NCBI RefSeq assembly: GCF_003255815.1
Contig: NC_037683.1
Location: 74,934,179 to 74,998,178, forward strand
Length of the DNA: 64,000 nucleotides
Direction of reading: 5' to 3'
Source: Theropithecus gelada
Taxonomy: Eukaryota > Chordata > Mammalia > Primates > Cercopithecidae
In this document: piece after piece, positions 1-11,540 of the stretch
Layout: each line of letters starts with the position of its first letter
Numbering within the stretch: position 1 is the first letter of the stretch
Position numbers and translations under genes: made by a program
Notes under the pieces: model-generated
Seen by the model: the letters and a program-made list of their open reading frames with translations, nothing else
What the model was told of the DNA's origin: nothing
Databases searched by the model: none

Positions 1-2054
1 CTCATACTATCTCTCCTGCAGGCTGCAAAGAGTCAAGACAACTGCACCAACTGTCCCTCCACCCGACTAAGTCTATGAACTACTTGAGAAGCAGGATTCG
101 TATCCATCTTTGCACCTTGCACAAATTACTTCTCTTATCTCTCTACACCCTCTCCAAAAACTCCCACCCTACCAAACAAAGGCTACGATTTTCTTACCAT
201 TCTTTTAAGATTAAGGGAAATAGCTACCATTAGAAATTCAAGGAAAAAGTAAACTGCAATTTGATGACTCTCTAATTCCTTTCAAAATAATGCCATGAAC
301 CATAAGAAACCAGTTCAATTTAAATACTGAACTAAAGAATTAATGTAAAGACAAGACAGTCAACAGCAAAACAATCCATGGGCTTTTTAAATGCACATTC
401 ATTGCAATGAATTCAAACATTCCTGACAGTAAGCTATTATTACACTCACTCTTCATCTCGCCCTTTAAAGCACTCTTTCTTTTGTTATTCTTCGTCTACC
501 TCAAGGGGGGCAAATACAAGTTATTTTTCATTTGTTTGAATTTAAGTGTCTTGAGTGTGATTGGTTTTGTTTATCAGAAGCAGTTTGCAACACTCCTCTC
601 ATGTCTGTCTTTATGCTACAAAAGCACTGAAAATGTCAGTCCAGCTCAGGAGCTGCTAAATGCTTCCACAGAGCCTGCAGAAATTCTACAAAATACTGCC
701 TTGTAGGTCCTACCAAAATGATAGATTCCCAGCTCTAAAACCTGTAAACGATGAGGATGTTTTAAAACTGCGTGTTTACAAACCAGTGGATTCTGTTCAT
801 TGGATTTTAATAACAAAAGTTACTCAAATCTGAAGTCTAGAAGTCAATGTTCCCTTGAAGCAATGCCAATGAGTAAAGGGCTTTCAAACACAAGCAGTAA
901 ATTGATAAGCACTGCAAACCACAGTCCATCAACCTCATCTTTACAGTCAATGCTTATGCTATTTCACTACCAAATACATAAAGCTAATTCAGGACCTTTT
1001 TATATCAATCTTTCTGAAAATGATCCCAAACTTGCTGCTTCTAACTCTTAATTACATACACAAAAATAAGGGAACAAAAAGGTTAAGTATCTTAAAAGGT
1101 GGTTTAAAAAAAAAAAAAAAAAAACTTAGATTGAGTTTTATTTTATTTTCGAGCACTCAGATATGCAATTTTCAGTCCAGGATCTAGATGACCCATCAGC
1201 TCAACCTTCTTCTCAGAAGCCTGAACATTTGCCAGGATACAACACACAGGAAGAAGCTATGGAGAAGGTACAAAATACCCCCATTAGCTCAGGGGCAGTA
1301 TGTAGTTGACAAAGACCTAGTTTTACATATTTCCACAACTATGAGATTGACTATGCGTAATGACTTATCTAACACTGGTGTGGGGGATAAGAGCATGTCA
1401 TGGCCCTTTTATTAGCCTCCCAACTTTGGAAAAGCACTTGACCCTCTCTGGGCCCCACGTTTTGTGAAGTGTAAAAGGACAACAGTACTTAAGCTGCCTC
1501 ACCCGTTCCGATGCAAATCGCACAGAAGCTGGTTTAACAAGGCAAGATGTCACATTCTTCCACATTCTTTAGGAAGCCTACTGGTAAGAGCATAAAGATA
1601 CCAGACCCACACAAATGTTTCCAATATGCCCACTCCCATCTGCCCACATACCTCACCATCCATTTCCTACATGTTCTACTTGCTGCCACACCCTTCCCAG
1701 ACAATTGCTCTAAGCACTAGAAGCTGCTCTTAGCCTCTCTCTGAGCCCTCACCGTTATCATACATGTGCATAACTTGCCCCTACCTGTGGGCAACATCTA
1801 ATGACCTGCCCACAACAGCTAAACTTACTTTTAGCTCATAAGAAATTTATTATCACTAAAGAATAAATCAGCCAAGAATATACTTGAAACTGAAACAAAC
1901 AAAAATCTAGCAACCATTTAATACAAGGTACAATTTGAAATTGGTAGTCTAGACATGGCTTGTGCTAAAACAAATGATCCTTCTGGAGAGCAGTATTGGA
2001 AATGCTTCAAAAGCCAAAAAAACTGTAAAGACCTTCTCAACCCTTTGGTGGTAA
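1..2054. other. Unique AT-rich intronic DNA
   Basis: No gene or clear young repeat is visible over two kilobases, which is unusual in so Alu-dense a window. It contains an A-run at about 1105-1124 and a weak MIR-like stretch near 1405-1500. An ORF of 99 codons at 407-706 and one of 83 codons at 800-1051 have no recognised similarity and are probably chance. Confidence 0.6.
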
Positions 2055-2104
2055 ACATGAACACACATGCAAACACAGGCAAGCATATACACACACACTC
2101 ACAT
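2055..2104. repeat. CA-rich imperfect microsatellite
   Basis: Degenerate CA and CACACA runs lie just upstream of an Alu. The tract is too interrupted to be a strongly unstable microsatellite. Confidence 0.6.
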
Positions 2105-2146
2105 AAAACAGAAAGACCAAAAGGAAATCATAAAAAGGTTATTCCT

Positions 2147-2443
2147 GGGCAGGGTGCGGTGGCTCACGCCTGTAATGCCAGCACTTTGGAAGGCTAAGGT
2201 GGGTGGATCACAAGGTCAGGAGATCGAGACCAGCCTAGCCAACATGGTGAAACCACGTCTCTACCAAAAATACAAAAATTAGCTGGGCATCATGGCACGT
2301 GCCTGTAATCCCAGCTACTCGGGAGGCTGAGGCAGGAGAATAGCTTAAACCAGGGAGTCGGAGGTTGCAGTGAGCTAAGATCGCGCCATTGCACTCCAGC
2401 CTGGACTACAAAGTGAGACTCCGTCTTCAAAAAAAAAAAAAAA
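2147..2443 (+). mobile_element. Alu element (AluS/Y type)
   Basis: Complete dimeric SINE with both arms, A-rich linker and a terminal A-run. It has scattered divergence from consensus (for example GGGCAGGGTGCGG at the 5' end), consistent with an older insertion. Confidence 0.9.
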
Positions 2444-2698
2444 CTTTTTCCTGTTTGACAAACTTATGAGCAATTTTTATTCTCTTCTTCATGCTTTTCT
2501 GTATTTTTCAATTTTCCTACATGTACTACATGTACTACTTTAATAAACAGTACATTCTCAACATAGAGATTACTTATACTAGTAAAAATTCAGATGCAGA
2601 ATGAGGAAAGGCTATTTTTTTTTACTTTTACTATTTCAAACATATACATATTTAAAACACCAGTCTGTCATCTAGCTTCAATTATAAATATTTTGCTG

Positions 2699-3288
2699 GG
2701 CTGGGTGCAGTGGCTCACACCTGTAATCCCAATACTTTGGGAGGCTGAGGAGGGAGATCACTTGCTCTCCAGGGGTTTGAGACCAGCGTCGGCAACATAG
2801 GAAGACCCTGTCTTTACAAAAAGCATTTTAAAAATTAGCTAGGTGCCGGGCGCGGTGGCTCACGCCTGTAATCCCAGCACTTTGGGAGGCCGAGGCGGGC
2901 GGATCACAAGGTCAGGAGATCGAGACCACGGTGAAACCCCGTTTCTACTAAAAATACAAAAAATTAGCCGGGCGCGTTGGTGGGCGCCTGTAGTCCCAGC
3001 TACTCAGGAGGCTGAGGCAGGAGAATGGCGTGAACCCGGGAGGCGGAGCTTGCAGTGAGCCGAGATCACGCCACTGCACTCCAGCCTGGGAGACAGGGTG
3101 AGACTCCGTCTCAAAAAAAAAAAAAAAAAAATTAGCTAGGCATGGTGGCGCCTGCAGGTAGCCCCAGCTACATAGGAGGCGGAGGCAGGAAGACTGCTTG
3201 AGCCCAGGAGGTCAAGGCTGCAGTGAGCCATGATCATGCCATTGCATGCCAACCTGGGTGACAGAGCAAGACTGTCTCAAAAAAAAAA
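2699..3288 (+). mobile_element. AluJ-like element split by a nested AluY
   Basis: The left arm runs from 2699 to the linker near 2843. The right arm resumes at 3131 and ends in an A-run. The halves are separated by a complete AluY at 2844-3127. Its divergence fits an old Alu that served as insertion target. Confidence 0.85.
2844..3127 (+). mobile_element. AluY nested inside an older Alu
   Basis: Near-consensus AluY. The target duplication AAAATTAGCTAGG is seen at 2831-2843 and again from about 3128, in the A-rich linker of the host Alu. Confidence 0.9.
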
Positions 3289-3327
3289 TGTGTGTGTGTG
3301 TGTGTGTGTGCGTGTGTGTGTGTGTGT
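3289..3327. repeat. (TG)n microsatellite
   Basis: Almost perfect TG dinucleotide run with one CG interruption, directly after the A-tail of the preceding Alu. It is a likely polymorphic site. Confidence 0.9.
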
Positions 3328-3700
3328 AGCCAATCTTCTTTCATCTGTATCCATTCAGCTTTATTTTCTTAAGTAACTGAAAAACAAATCCCAGTCCTCA
3401 TGTTATTTCAACCATATATCCTTCAATATGCATCTTTAATTGCTAAGTTAAGAAAATCACACAGCCATCATTCCACCGAATATGACAATTCTACAATATC
3501 ATATAATACCTTCAAAAATAAGAATGGTCTTTGAAATAACTGTTCAGCAATTAAAAATTCATATATAAAATTTGAAATTGTGCTACTACCTCATACGCAG
3601 GATAGATAAAGAAGTATAAACCAATAAGAATCGCTAAAACCAAAGAAAAGGGAACTTAAGCCAAAAAAAAAGAAAAGCATGACAAAAAAGAAAAGCGTAT
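3328..3700. other. Unique to weakly L1-like intronic DNA
   Basis: No gene is seen. The last part before the AluY may belong to the old L1 that continues after it. Confidence 0.5.
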
Positions 3701-4000
3701 GGCCGGGCGCGGTGGCTCAAGCCTGTAATCCCAGCACTTTGGGAGGCCGAGACGGGCGGATCACGAGGTCAGGAGTTCAAGACCATCCTGGCTAACACGG
3801 TGAAACGCCGTCTCTACTAAAAAATACGAAAAACTAGCCGGGCGAGGTGGCAGGCGCCTGTAGTCCCGGCTACTCGGGAGGCTGAGGCAGGAGAATGGCG
3901 TAAAAACCCGGGAGGCGGAGCTTGCAGTGAGCTGAGATCCGGCCACTGCACTCCAGCCTGGGCGACACAGCGAGACTCCGTCTCAAAAAAAAAAAAAAAA
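3701..4000 (+). mobile_element. AluY, Old World monkey type
   Basis: Young Alu with the diagnostic GATCCGGCCACTGCA word. The target duplication includes AAAAGAAAAGCGTAT on both sides (ending at 3700 and about 4011). It interrupts an old L1. Confidence 0.93.
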
Positions 4001-4590
4001 GAAAAGCGTATAAGAGACTTGAAAAGGCACTTCACTAAAGGGGAAATCCAAACAGTTAGTGAACGTAAGGGGAAAAAAATCATAATGCAACTTAAAAACC
4101 AAAAGATACGACTACACACACCAACAGAACGGCTAAAATTAAAGAAATGACAATATTGAGTGTTAGGGAGGATGTGGAGCAAAGGAAACTTGGAAACATT
4201 GCTATAGGAAGTGTAAGCTGGAAAAAACGTTTTCTTCTAAAGCTAACATGTATATATAAGGTATAGAAGAAAGTAGAAGGTATAAGGTATGAAGTATAAG
4301 AAGCCAGACATAAAAGAATGTACGCTGAATGATCCTAGTTATATAAAATTCAGAAACAGGCCACACTGAGCTGTACTGTTAAAGTCAGAATATCTAGTTA
4401 CCGTTGAAGGAAAAGGGGAGCCTATACTAGGTAATAGGGCAGGTAAGGGAATTCTACGGTGCTGGTAATGTTTTCCTCGGTGTCAGAAATGGTACACAGG
4501 TGTTCACTTTACAATAATTCATAAAGCTCTAGGTTTACGCTCTATGCACTTTCTAGCTTATTTTATATTACAAAATAAAAAAGGCTTCAA
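4001..4590 (+). mobile_element. Old L1M 3' fragment
   Basis: Wording typical of mammalian L1 3' regions: an AGACTTGAAAAGGCACTTCAC-like segment, a GGGAGGATGTGGAGCAAAGG-like segment, then a degraded 3' end. It has no open reading frame. Subfamily is not assigned. Confidence 0.65.
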
Positions 4591-4918
4591 AATAATATAA
4601 TAATGGAATTAAGGCAAGGATTATTAATGAATGCCATGGATGCTAAATCCACTGAATGAAAGGCTGTTGGGGACAGATAGACACCTAATATTTGAGTATC
4701 ACCCCATAGATCACTTATTAGTGACAAAGGGAAATCCTTGACTAAATCATTACAGGATGGGGGCGGGAGGAGTTATAACAGTACTGGGAAAATTTCAATA
4801 TGGTCTATACACTAGATAATATTACATAAATGTTAAACTCCCTTGTAATTAAAAGATACATGCTTATATAATTCAGGGTAAACTATCGTGATGTCTGCAT
4901 CATACATCAAATGTTACA
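4591..4918. other. Unique intronic DNA
   Basis: I see no gene, exon or recognised repeat in this stretch. Confidence 0.5.
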
Positions 4919-4960
4919 GGAGAGAGAGAGAGAGAGACAGAAACAGAGACAAAGAGAAAC
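4919..4960. repeat. (GA)n simple repeat
   Basis: GAGAGA run degrading into GACAGAAACAGAGACAAAGA. Confidence 0.85.
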
Positions 4961-4994
4961 AAAGAAACATTAAGCAAATGTGGCAAACTATTAG

Positions 4995-5240
4995 CTACAG
5001 ATCAAGTATCCCTTATCCATAATGCTTGGGCCCGGAGGTATTTCAGATGACGGATTTTTTCCCATTTTGGAGTATTTGCATTATACAGGTTGCGCATCCC
5101 TAATCTGAAAAATCCAAAATGCTCCAAAATCCCAAACTTTCTGAGTTTCAATATGATGCTCAAAGGTCATGCTCAAAGAAAATGCTCACTGGAGCATTTT
5201 GGATTTTGGATTTCTGGATTAGGGATGCTTAACTTGTACT
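4995..5240 (+). mobile_element. Palindromic Tigger-type MITE
   Basis: Starts with an AGTATCCCTTATCC-like end and finishes near TTAACTTGTA. The second half is a long hairpin: CATCCCTAATCTGAAAAATC near 5095 pairs with GGATTTCTGGATTAGGGATG near 5210-5229. This is a known abundant non-autonomous DNA transposon style (TcMar-Tigger group, by my recollection); the exact family name is not assigned. A second copy in opposite orientation is at 58740-58945. Confidence 0.7.
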
Positions 5241-5320
5241 GGTGAACCTAAGTGAAGGGTATCCAGGTATGTATTGCACTAGTTCCACCTTTTGGTAGAT
5301 AAATTTTTCGAAAGAAAATA

Positions 5321-5480
5321 ACGTGCCAGGCCTGGTGGCTCACACCTCTAATGCCAGGACTTTAGGAGGCCAAGGCAGTTAGATCTCTTGAGCTCAGGAG
5401 TTCAAGACCAGCCTGGGCAACATACTGAGATCCTGTCTCAATAAAAATTTCAAAAAAATAATAAAATAAATAAAAAAAGA
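5321..5480 (+). mobile_element. Alu left monomer (FLAM/AluJ-like)
   Basis: Only one Alu arm, followed by an A-rich tail. The possible target duplication AAAGAAAATA flanks it. Confidence 0.8.
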
Positions 5481-5485
5481 AAATA

Positions 5486-6088
5486 GAGAGCGCATACAAG
5501 GCTTCAAAAGACAAAGAACTTTTAGAATTAGGGTTTTAAAATATCAGGAAAAGGCAAAAAGAATTAGACTATAACCAGTGAATTATGCCCCATTAAAATG
5601 GCTAAAAATACTGTAATAACGTGTACTTTTTTAAAAAAAGAAAAAAGTTATTACAATTTGTCTGTGAAAAAAAAGGACAATATAAGCCTGTTCATATATA
5701 ACTTTTTTTTAATGATTGAGGTAAAGTAATGGAAAAATATATCAAAAATACTGCTTCTGCTTTAAGATGTCAGTATGATGGATCATATTTCCTGTTTTCC
5801 AAACATTTTTATAATGTATTTTTGCTTTAAAAAGTTTTAATGTAATGAAAAGATCAGCCAGAAAATCACACACCATATTACTACTTAACAATTTCAGGTA
5901 TTTGTACAATTACCTAGCTTCAGTTTGAAAAATACCAGCAGCAGAAATCCTACTGATGAGTATTTCCTGTCATCCTTTGAGGAATCACCCAAAAGCACAA
6001 CAAAAGAACACTTCTAAACTGCTTAAATGGTAACAAAACTGTCACATCCAATGATCCTTTACAAAACTCACTGTAAATATGAATGTAC
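5486..6088. other. Unique intronic DNA next to KDM4C exon
   Basis: About 600 AT-rich bases downstream of the exon in gene sense. I see no repeat or gene. Confidence 0.55.
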
Positions 6089-6203
6089 CTCATCATATAT
6101 GCTTCCGTTAATATCTGCACCATAGATGGGTGCCACAAAAGTTAAGTTCTTCCAGTACTTGCGCTCCAAATCTTCGTAATCCAAGTATCTTGGAGTACAA
6201 TAT
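6089..6203 (-). CDS. KDM4C: KDM4C third coding exon (residues 107-145)
   Basis: This exon of lysine demethylase 4C encodes residues 107 (last base) to 145, from YCTPRYLDYEDLERKYW through the end SIYDE. It spans the segment linking JmjN to the JmjC core. The PIYGAD motif places Tyr134 here, which in the family (Tyr132 of KDM4A) hydrogen-bonds 2-oxoglutarate. The exon is 115 bp. The acceptor reads TTTACAG before ATATTG, and the donor is GAG|GTACAT, a weak donor without G at +5. The phase matches the previous exon, which ends two bases into Lys107. The paralogues KDM4A and KDM4B differ in the neighbouring residues, so KDM4C is favoured. The iron-binding residues are in a later exon outside the window. 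Confidence 0.96.
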
Positions 6204-6360
6204 CTGTAAACAGTAGATGACAAAAAAGTACAAACCAGTAAGTCAGTTTTAGGGGTTTTCCCACCAAAGTGATTTAAATCTCTTTCTAAAACAAAATCCT
6301 ACCAAAACGAAAACACTGCATGTTGTCAAATCTAACAAGTAAACATACAAATTGATTTAC

Positions 6361-6670
6361 AGGCCGGGCGCGGTGGCTCAAGCCTGTAATCCCAGCACTT
6401 TGGGAGGCCGAGACGGGCGGATCACGAGGTCAGGAGATCGAGACCATCCTGGCTAACACAGTGAAACCCCGTCTCTACTAAAATACAAAAAAAAAAATTA
6501 GCCGGGCGAGGTGGCGGGCGCCTGTACTCCCAGCTACTTGGGAGGCTGAGGCAGGAGAATGGCGTGAACCCGGGAGGCGGGGCTTGCAGTGAGCTGAGAT
6601 CCGGCCACTGCACTCCAGCCTGGGCGACAGAGCGAGACTCCGTCTCAAAAAAAAAAAAAAAGAAAAAAAA
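6361..6670 (+). mobile_element. AluY, Old World monkey type
   Basis: Diagnostic GATCCGGCCACTGCA word. It is flanked by AAATTGATTTAC on both sides. It lies within 160 bp of the KDM4C exon acceptor, antisense to the gene. Confidence 0.93.
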
Positions 6671-7149
6671 ATTGATTTACATAGCTATCTGAATATTCTT
6701 AAGGTTGCTAAATAACTCAATTCACTTTACATTGTATTAGAAAATTATTTTCATGAAAACATCAACAACAGAAGAAGAAAAGTCATTTAAAAGTCATTAT
6801 TTTAGCTTTCAAAGTATTTTTAAAATCTTTAATCACTATACCATCATGCTAAGAAATTTTACATATTTATATGAAAATGACATAACACTTAAAGAAAAAC
6901 TGACAAACAATATAATCTTGCTAAAAATCCAAGAAAGTAAAGTTAAAACAAGATATTTTGCAGTTCGGCAAAATGGTTGGCAAATGCTGAATATATTAAT
7001 GACAAGAAAATAACGACACCTCTTAGACAACTAGAGTAGGAATATAAGGTGGTAAAACCATTCCAGGATATAATTTTTCTACACATATAAAAAGCTTTCA
7101 AAAATTGATATATTTGACTCAAAATCTAAATGTAGAAATTCACCCTAAC
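6671..7149. other. Unique AT-rich intronic DNA
   Basis: An 86-codon ORF (6753-7013) and an antisense 64-codon ORF overlap here. Neither resembles a known protein. Part may be diverged L1. Confidence 0.45.
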
Positions 7150-7480
7150 AACACAGAGATATGTACAATGACAGTCGACCCAGATGTTTGCTGCAGCATT
7201 AATTGAAAATACAAGTTTATATCCATCAACCAGTAATTAGCTTAAAAAATACAGAATATAAAACAAGATAGATCATTCAAGATGCTGACATCAAATCTAC
7301 CTACAGAGAATAAATCAGGTGACATAAGTGTGTATACTATATCTAATTTACGTAAAAAAAGAAAAAAATCTGTAAATGTATATTAAGTCATCAGAAAGAA
7401 ATGTACACCAAATTAATAGTATTAATGGTTATCTCTCACATAGAAATTACAGAAAAGCACTTACTTCTCTGTATTATTAG
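7150..7480 (+). mobile_element. Old L1M 3' fragment
   Basis: Matches the usual order of words of old L1 3' regions: TTTGCTGCAGCATTAATTGA, then a TATCCATCAACCAGTAATTA-like segment, then a segment ending in GTGTATACTATATC and an A-rich block. Strongly diverged. Confidence 0.65.
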
Positions 7481-7844
7481 GAATTTGAACAATAATCTTA
7501 CCACAAAAAAGGAATATCAATGTTTCTTCAGGAAGAAAATAAGCAAAGAAAGAAACAAATGAGAAAATAATGAAATGAAGTTAAGAAGGTATTTAGCAGT
7601 AATAGAATCCCTATAAAGCATACTGGATATTTTAGATTGACTAATTATAGAATAACCGACATCTACACTCACTATACTGGGGACCCCAAACTAGTTATCT
7701 GTGTAATAAGAACATCAAATAATGTAACAACTGTATTCAAAATACCAACTTAATTTAACAACTGTATTCAAAATATAGAACAATTTGAATTTATCCAGAA
7801 CACTAGAATCTCAAGCACAGCCAAAAATAAAAAGGGTGGGCATG
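7481..7844. other. Unique intronic DNA
   Basis: No gene seen. A direct repeat of ACTTAATTTAACAACTGTATT-like sequence sits near 7728-7775: the words AACAACTGTATTCAAAATA occur twice, about 32 bp apart. Confidence 0.5.
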
Positions 7845-7966
7845 GGATGGGCGTGGTGGCTCACACCTATAATCCCAGCACTTTGGGAGCCCAAGGCAGG
7901 AGGATCATTTGAGCTCAGGAGTTCAAGATCAGCCTAGGTAGTGAGACCCTGTCTCTATTTTCTAAA
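7845..7966 (+). mobile_element. Alu left monomer (FLAM/AluJ-like)
   Basis: Single Alu arm with the old-type GGAGGATCATTTGAGCTCAG block, ending at TCTCTATTTTC. Confidence 0.8.
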
Positions 7967-7999
7967 GAATTAAAATTTATTTTTAATTTTGTTAGTGCT

Positions 8000-8298
8000 T
8001 TTGTTTTGTTTTGTTTTGTTTTGAGATGGAGTCTCACTCTTGTTGCCTAATGCAATGGTATGATCTCGGCTCACCACAACCTCTGCCTACCAGGTTCAAG
8101 CGATTCTCCTGCCTCAGCCTCCCCAGTAGCTGGGATTATAGGCATGCACCATCGCAGCCAGCTAATTTTGTATTTTTAGCAGGGACAGGGTTTCTCCATA
8201 TTGATCAGGCTGGTCTCAAACTCCCAACTTCAGGTGATCTGCCTGCCTCGGCCTCCCAAGTCCTGGGATTTACAGGCGTGAGCCAGCACGCCCAGCCT
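8000..8298 (-). mobile_element. AluS element
   Basis: Complete dimer in reverse orientation with a (TTTTG)n tail at its start. It forms a potential inverted pair with the FLAM just before it. Confidence 0.9.
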
Positions 8299-8471
8299 TA
8301 AAAATGTTTTTAATAAAAAGAATTAGCATGAAAGCACCATTAACCTGTCATCATTCCACCACTTCTACTAGTAGGTTCCAGTAGTATCGGGAATTCCAGG
8401 CACAAGCTAAGCAAGCTAACTAAAGGTCAGAGTCAGGTGACAGAGACAGGTGTACACCCCTATTCCCCAGA

Positions 8472-8791
8472 CAAGGGGTTCCCAATCCCCAGTACGGGTC
8501 TGTGGCCTGTTAGGAACCAGGATGCACAATAGGAGGTCAGTGGCAGGTGAGCATTACTGCTTGAGCTCCACCTCCTGTCAGATCAGTGGCAGCATTAGAT
8601 TCTCATGGGAGTGTGAACCCTGTCGTGAACTGTGCATGTGAGGGATCGAGGCTGCGCGCTCCTTATGCGAACCTAATGCCTGATGATCTGAGGTAGGACA
8701 GTTTCATCCCAAAACCATACTGCCACCCCCATCCAGAGAAAAACTGTCTTCCACGAAACCAGTCCCTTCCCAAAAAGGTTGGGGACCGCTG
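8472..8791 (+). mobile_element. MER1B hAT-Charlie DNA transposon
   Basis: Starts CAAGGGGTTCCCAATCCCC and ends AAGGTTGGGGACCGCTG, the inverted ends of MER1. The interior has GGCCTGTTAGGAACCAGG and TCTGAGGTAGGACAGTTTCA. Nearly full length and non-autonomous. Confidence 0.88.
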
Positions 8792-8954
8792 CCCCAAAAC
8801 ACAGAATGATCAGAAAGGAGAAGATAACAGAGATGCTATGTATGAGGACTTCTACAGAAACTTCCAAGATTTTTGGAAATTGAAGCCCTAATCTGCTTTA
8901 TACCATATACCAAGACCTATATAATCTATCTCTATGTACTCAATCAGTAACAAC

Positions 8955-9112
8955 TTTTTTTTTTTTTTTTTTTTTTTTTGAGACAGAGTCTTGCTCTGTC
9001 ACCCAGGCTGGAGTACAATGGCGTGATCTCGGTTCACTGCAACCTCCACCTCCTGGGTTCAAGCGATTCTCCTGCCTCAGCCTCCCAAGGAGCTGGGATT
9101 ACAGGCACATGC
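8955..9112 (-). mobile_element. Partial Alu (right-arm side only)
   Basis: A poly-T start and one Alu arm, stopping abruptly at ACAGGCACATGCAG. The rest of the element is missing, as in 5' truncated insertions. Confidence 0.85.
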
Positions 9113-9384
9113 AGTATCAGTTTTTAACAACTCATAACTCTAAGAGAGAAAGTTAAAGTTTGGCATTGTCCATTGAAGTTAAATTCTAAAATCCTTAAAT
9201 ATATTAAACAAATATTAATTCTCAACTTGAAAAAAATGACCAGTTCACATGGCTAGTATCTGATCAGAGCCCTTCCCTAATGGACTATCCAACAATCACA
9301 GCTGTTCCACAAATCCAGTGTAAATTTGCCTGATACTGATTCAACCACATCTTCTTACCCAGAACCTCTCACTCACTGCGGCAC

Positions 9385-9610
9385 AGTTCTTAAGAGGTGG
9401 GTTCCAGGGCCAGGCTACCCATGTTTAAATTCAGGCTTCCATTCATAAGCCACATAACCCTGGACGGGGGCTGAATTTCTCTGGAACTCAGTTATTCCTC
9501 TGAAAAGTAGGGATAAATACAGCTAAGCTTGTTGTGAGGGTTCCATCAGATAATTATGGAAAGCACTTGGCTCTGTGCCTAAAGGAAAGTACACATCAGT
9601 AATGTAAGTG
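9385..9610 (+). mobile_element. MIR element
   Basis: Core words of MIR are visible: CCACATAACCCTGGACG, CTCAGTTATTCCTCTG, AAAGTAGGGATAAATA and the TTGTGAGGGTTCCATCAGAT block. Confidence 0.75.
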
Positions 9611-9797
9611 ATTCATATTACCTACCATTATAAATTTTTATATTAGAGTTATATCGGAAATCTCTAGGTTTACTTTGGACTACATTGCATTATCAACCAA
9701 ATGAGCATGTCATCTTCTCTACTGCTAAGACTGAGCACATGAGGGACTATGTGACAATGCCAGGGCATGTGCTGAAGAAAAACAGATGAATGGAAAG

Positions 9798-10074
9798 ATC
9801 CCAGCACTTTGGGAGGCCGAGGTGGGCGGATCAGAGGTCAGGAGTTAGAGATCAGCCTGGCCAACATGTTGAAACCTCATCTCCATTAAAATACAAAAAA
9901 TTTAGCCTGGCATGGTGGCGCAAGCCTGTGGTCCCAGCTGCTCGGGAGGCTGAGGCAGAAGAATCACTTGAAACCAGCAGGCGGAGGTTGCAGTGAGTAG
10001 AGATCACGCCACTGCACTCCATCCTGGGCAACAGAGCGAGACTCCATCTCAAAAAAAAAAAAAAAAAAAAAAAA
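9798..10074 (+). mobile_element. AluS, slightly 5' truncated
   Basis: Begins at ATCCCAGCAC, lacking about 25 bases of the 5' end, and ends in a long A-run. Confidence 0.88.
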
Positions 10075-10326
10075 GCCAGCAGAAAACCTCCTGTCTCCAG
10101 TAAAAATTAATCTCATAACATGACCATTCCACAACCAGGCAATCCTGGCACAACTCTGTGTGGACAAGTAAAAGCCTTTGTTCTTGAGGCTTAGAAATCC
10201 ATTTCCTTGGCATTTGAAATAAATTTCTACATGAAACTGGCAGAAGAAATACAACAATATGAATTTCAAAAGTTGTTTAACATTACAATTGTAATGAAAC
10301 TAATCTAAATCAAAAGACAAATTAAC

Positions 10327-10622
10327 TTTTTTTTTTTTTTTTGGAGACAGGGTCTTGCTCTGTCACCCAGGCTCGGGGGCAATGGTGCAATCACAACTCA
10401 CTGAAGCCTCGGCCTCCCAGGCTCAAGTAATCCTTCTGCCTCAGCCTCCCGAGTAGCTGGGACTACAGACACATGCCACCATGCAAGGCTAATTTTTTAT
10501 TTTTTGTAGAGATGGGATCTCACTTTGTTGACCAGGCTGGTCTTGAACTCCTGGCTCAAGGAATTCTCCCACCTCAGCCTCCCAAAGTGTTGGGATTACA
10601 GGCGTGAACCACTGTACCCAGC
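10327..10622 (-). mobile_element. AluJ-like element
   Basis: Reverse dimer with old-type arms. The target duplication near AAATTAACTT is present on both sides. Confidence 0.88.
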
Positions 10623-10881
10623 GTAAATTAACTTGAAAAGAAATAAAATTAAAGCTAGAAATAATTTTTCAAATAATTTCCTATAACGGTTACATTTTAC
10701 AATTTAAAAAAAGCCAACAATTTTTTAAAACATCTCGAAACTCCAGAATGTCAAGAAATGTATATTCTCTTAATAAGTAAATATTTCAATTTGCCTAAAA
10801 ATTTATACCATTTTAAATGTATTTTAGTTTTTATAACACTATTTATTCATTCCATCAATATATATTGAAAAAGCACCTACC

Positions 10882-11184
10882 GGCTGGGCGCAGTGGCTCA
10901 CGCCTGTAATCCCAGCACTTTGGGAGGCCGAGACGGGAGGATCACGAGGTCAGGAGATCGAGACCATCCTGGCTAACATGGTGAAACCCCGTCTCTACTA
11001 AAAATATAAAATATTAGCCGGGTGTGGTGGCAGGCGCCTGTAGTCCCAGCTACAGGGGAGGCTGAGGCAGGAGAATGACGTGAACCCGGGAGGCGGAGCT
11101 TGCAGTGAGCCAAGATCACGCCACTGCACTCCAGCCTGGGCCACAGAGCAAGACTCCATCTCAAAAAAAAAAAAAAGGAAAAAA
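10882..11184 (+). mobile_element. AluY element
   Basis: Near-consensus AluY. A perfect 15-bp target duplication GAAAAAGCACCTACC lies at 10867-10881 and 11185-11199. Confidence 0.93.
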
Positions 11185-11540
11185 GAAAAAGCACCTACCA
11201 TATCCCAGACACTATACCAATCACTGTGCACACAGTGATACATAAAACAATGTCCCCTGAACGGCTATCTTCAGAAAGAGTAAATCTACAACCAAGCCAG
11301 TGGAGTAATAATTTAACAGAGATATGTATAAAATTAGTACTCAGTAAAATTATCTTGAGGTAGAAAACCGGTACCATGCTGCAATAATCAAATGGGCTAG
11401 AGAGGATGATCAAAGTTTCTTTGTAACGAGAGAAGAACGAACTTCAAGGCTCAAGTCTTAACAATATTTTGAATTGTCAAGTAATACAAACAACGATTGC
11501 CTCTCAAAGTTATATATCGCTATATTTGAAATTTTATTTG
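11185..11540. other. Unique intronic DNA
   Basis: No gene or recognised repeat. Chance ORFs only. Confidence 0.5.

Larger units (their letters stand above)
1..6088 (-). other. KDM4C: KDM4C intron after third coding exon (partial)
   Basis: This is the intron that begins with the donor GTACAT directly after the exon ending at 6089. Its acceptor is not in the window. I looked for the next coding exon (the one that should start the JmjC metal-binding region) on the minus strand and did not see it. The interval holds Alus, L1M and a MITE, listed separately. Confidence 0.8.

Noticed and set aside
1..6088. Next KDM4C coding exon (start of the JmjC metal-binding part)
   Set aside because: I looked for its expected protein words on the minus strand and found none.
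5950..6138. 62-codon minus-strand ORF partly over an exon
   Set aside because: It is in a different frame from the KDM4C exon and crosses the donor site.
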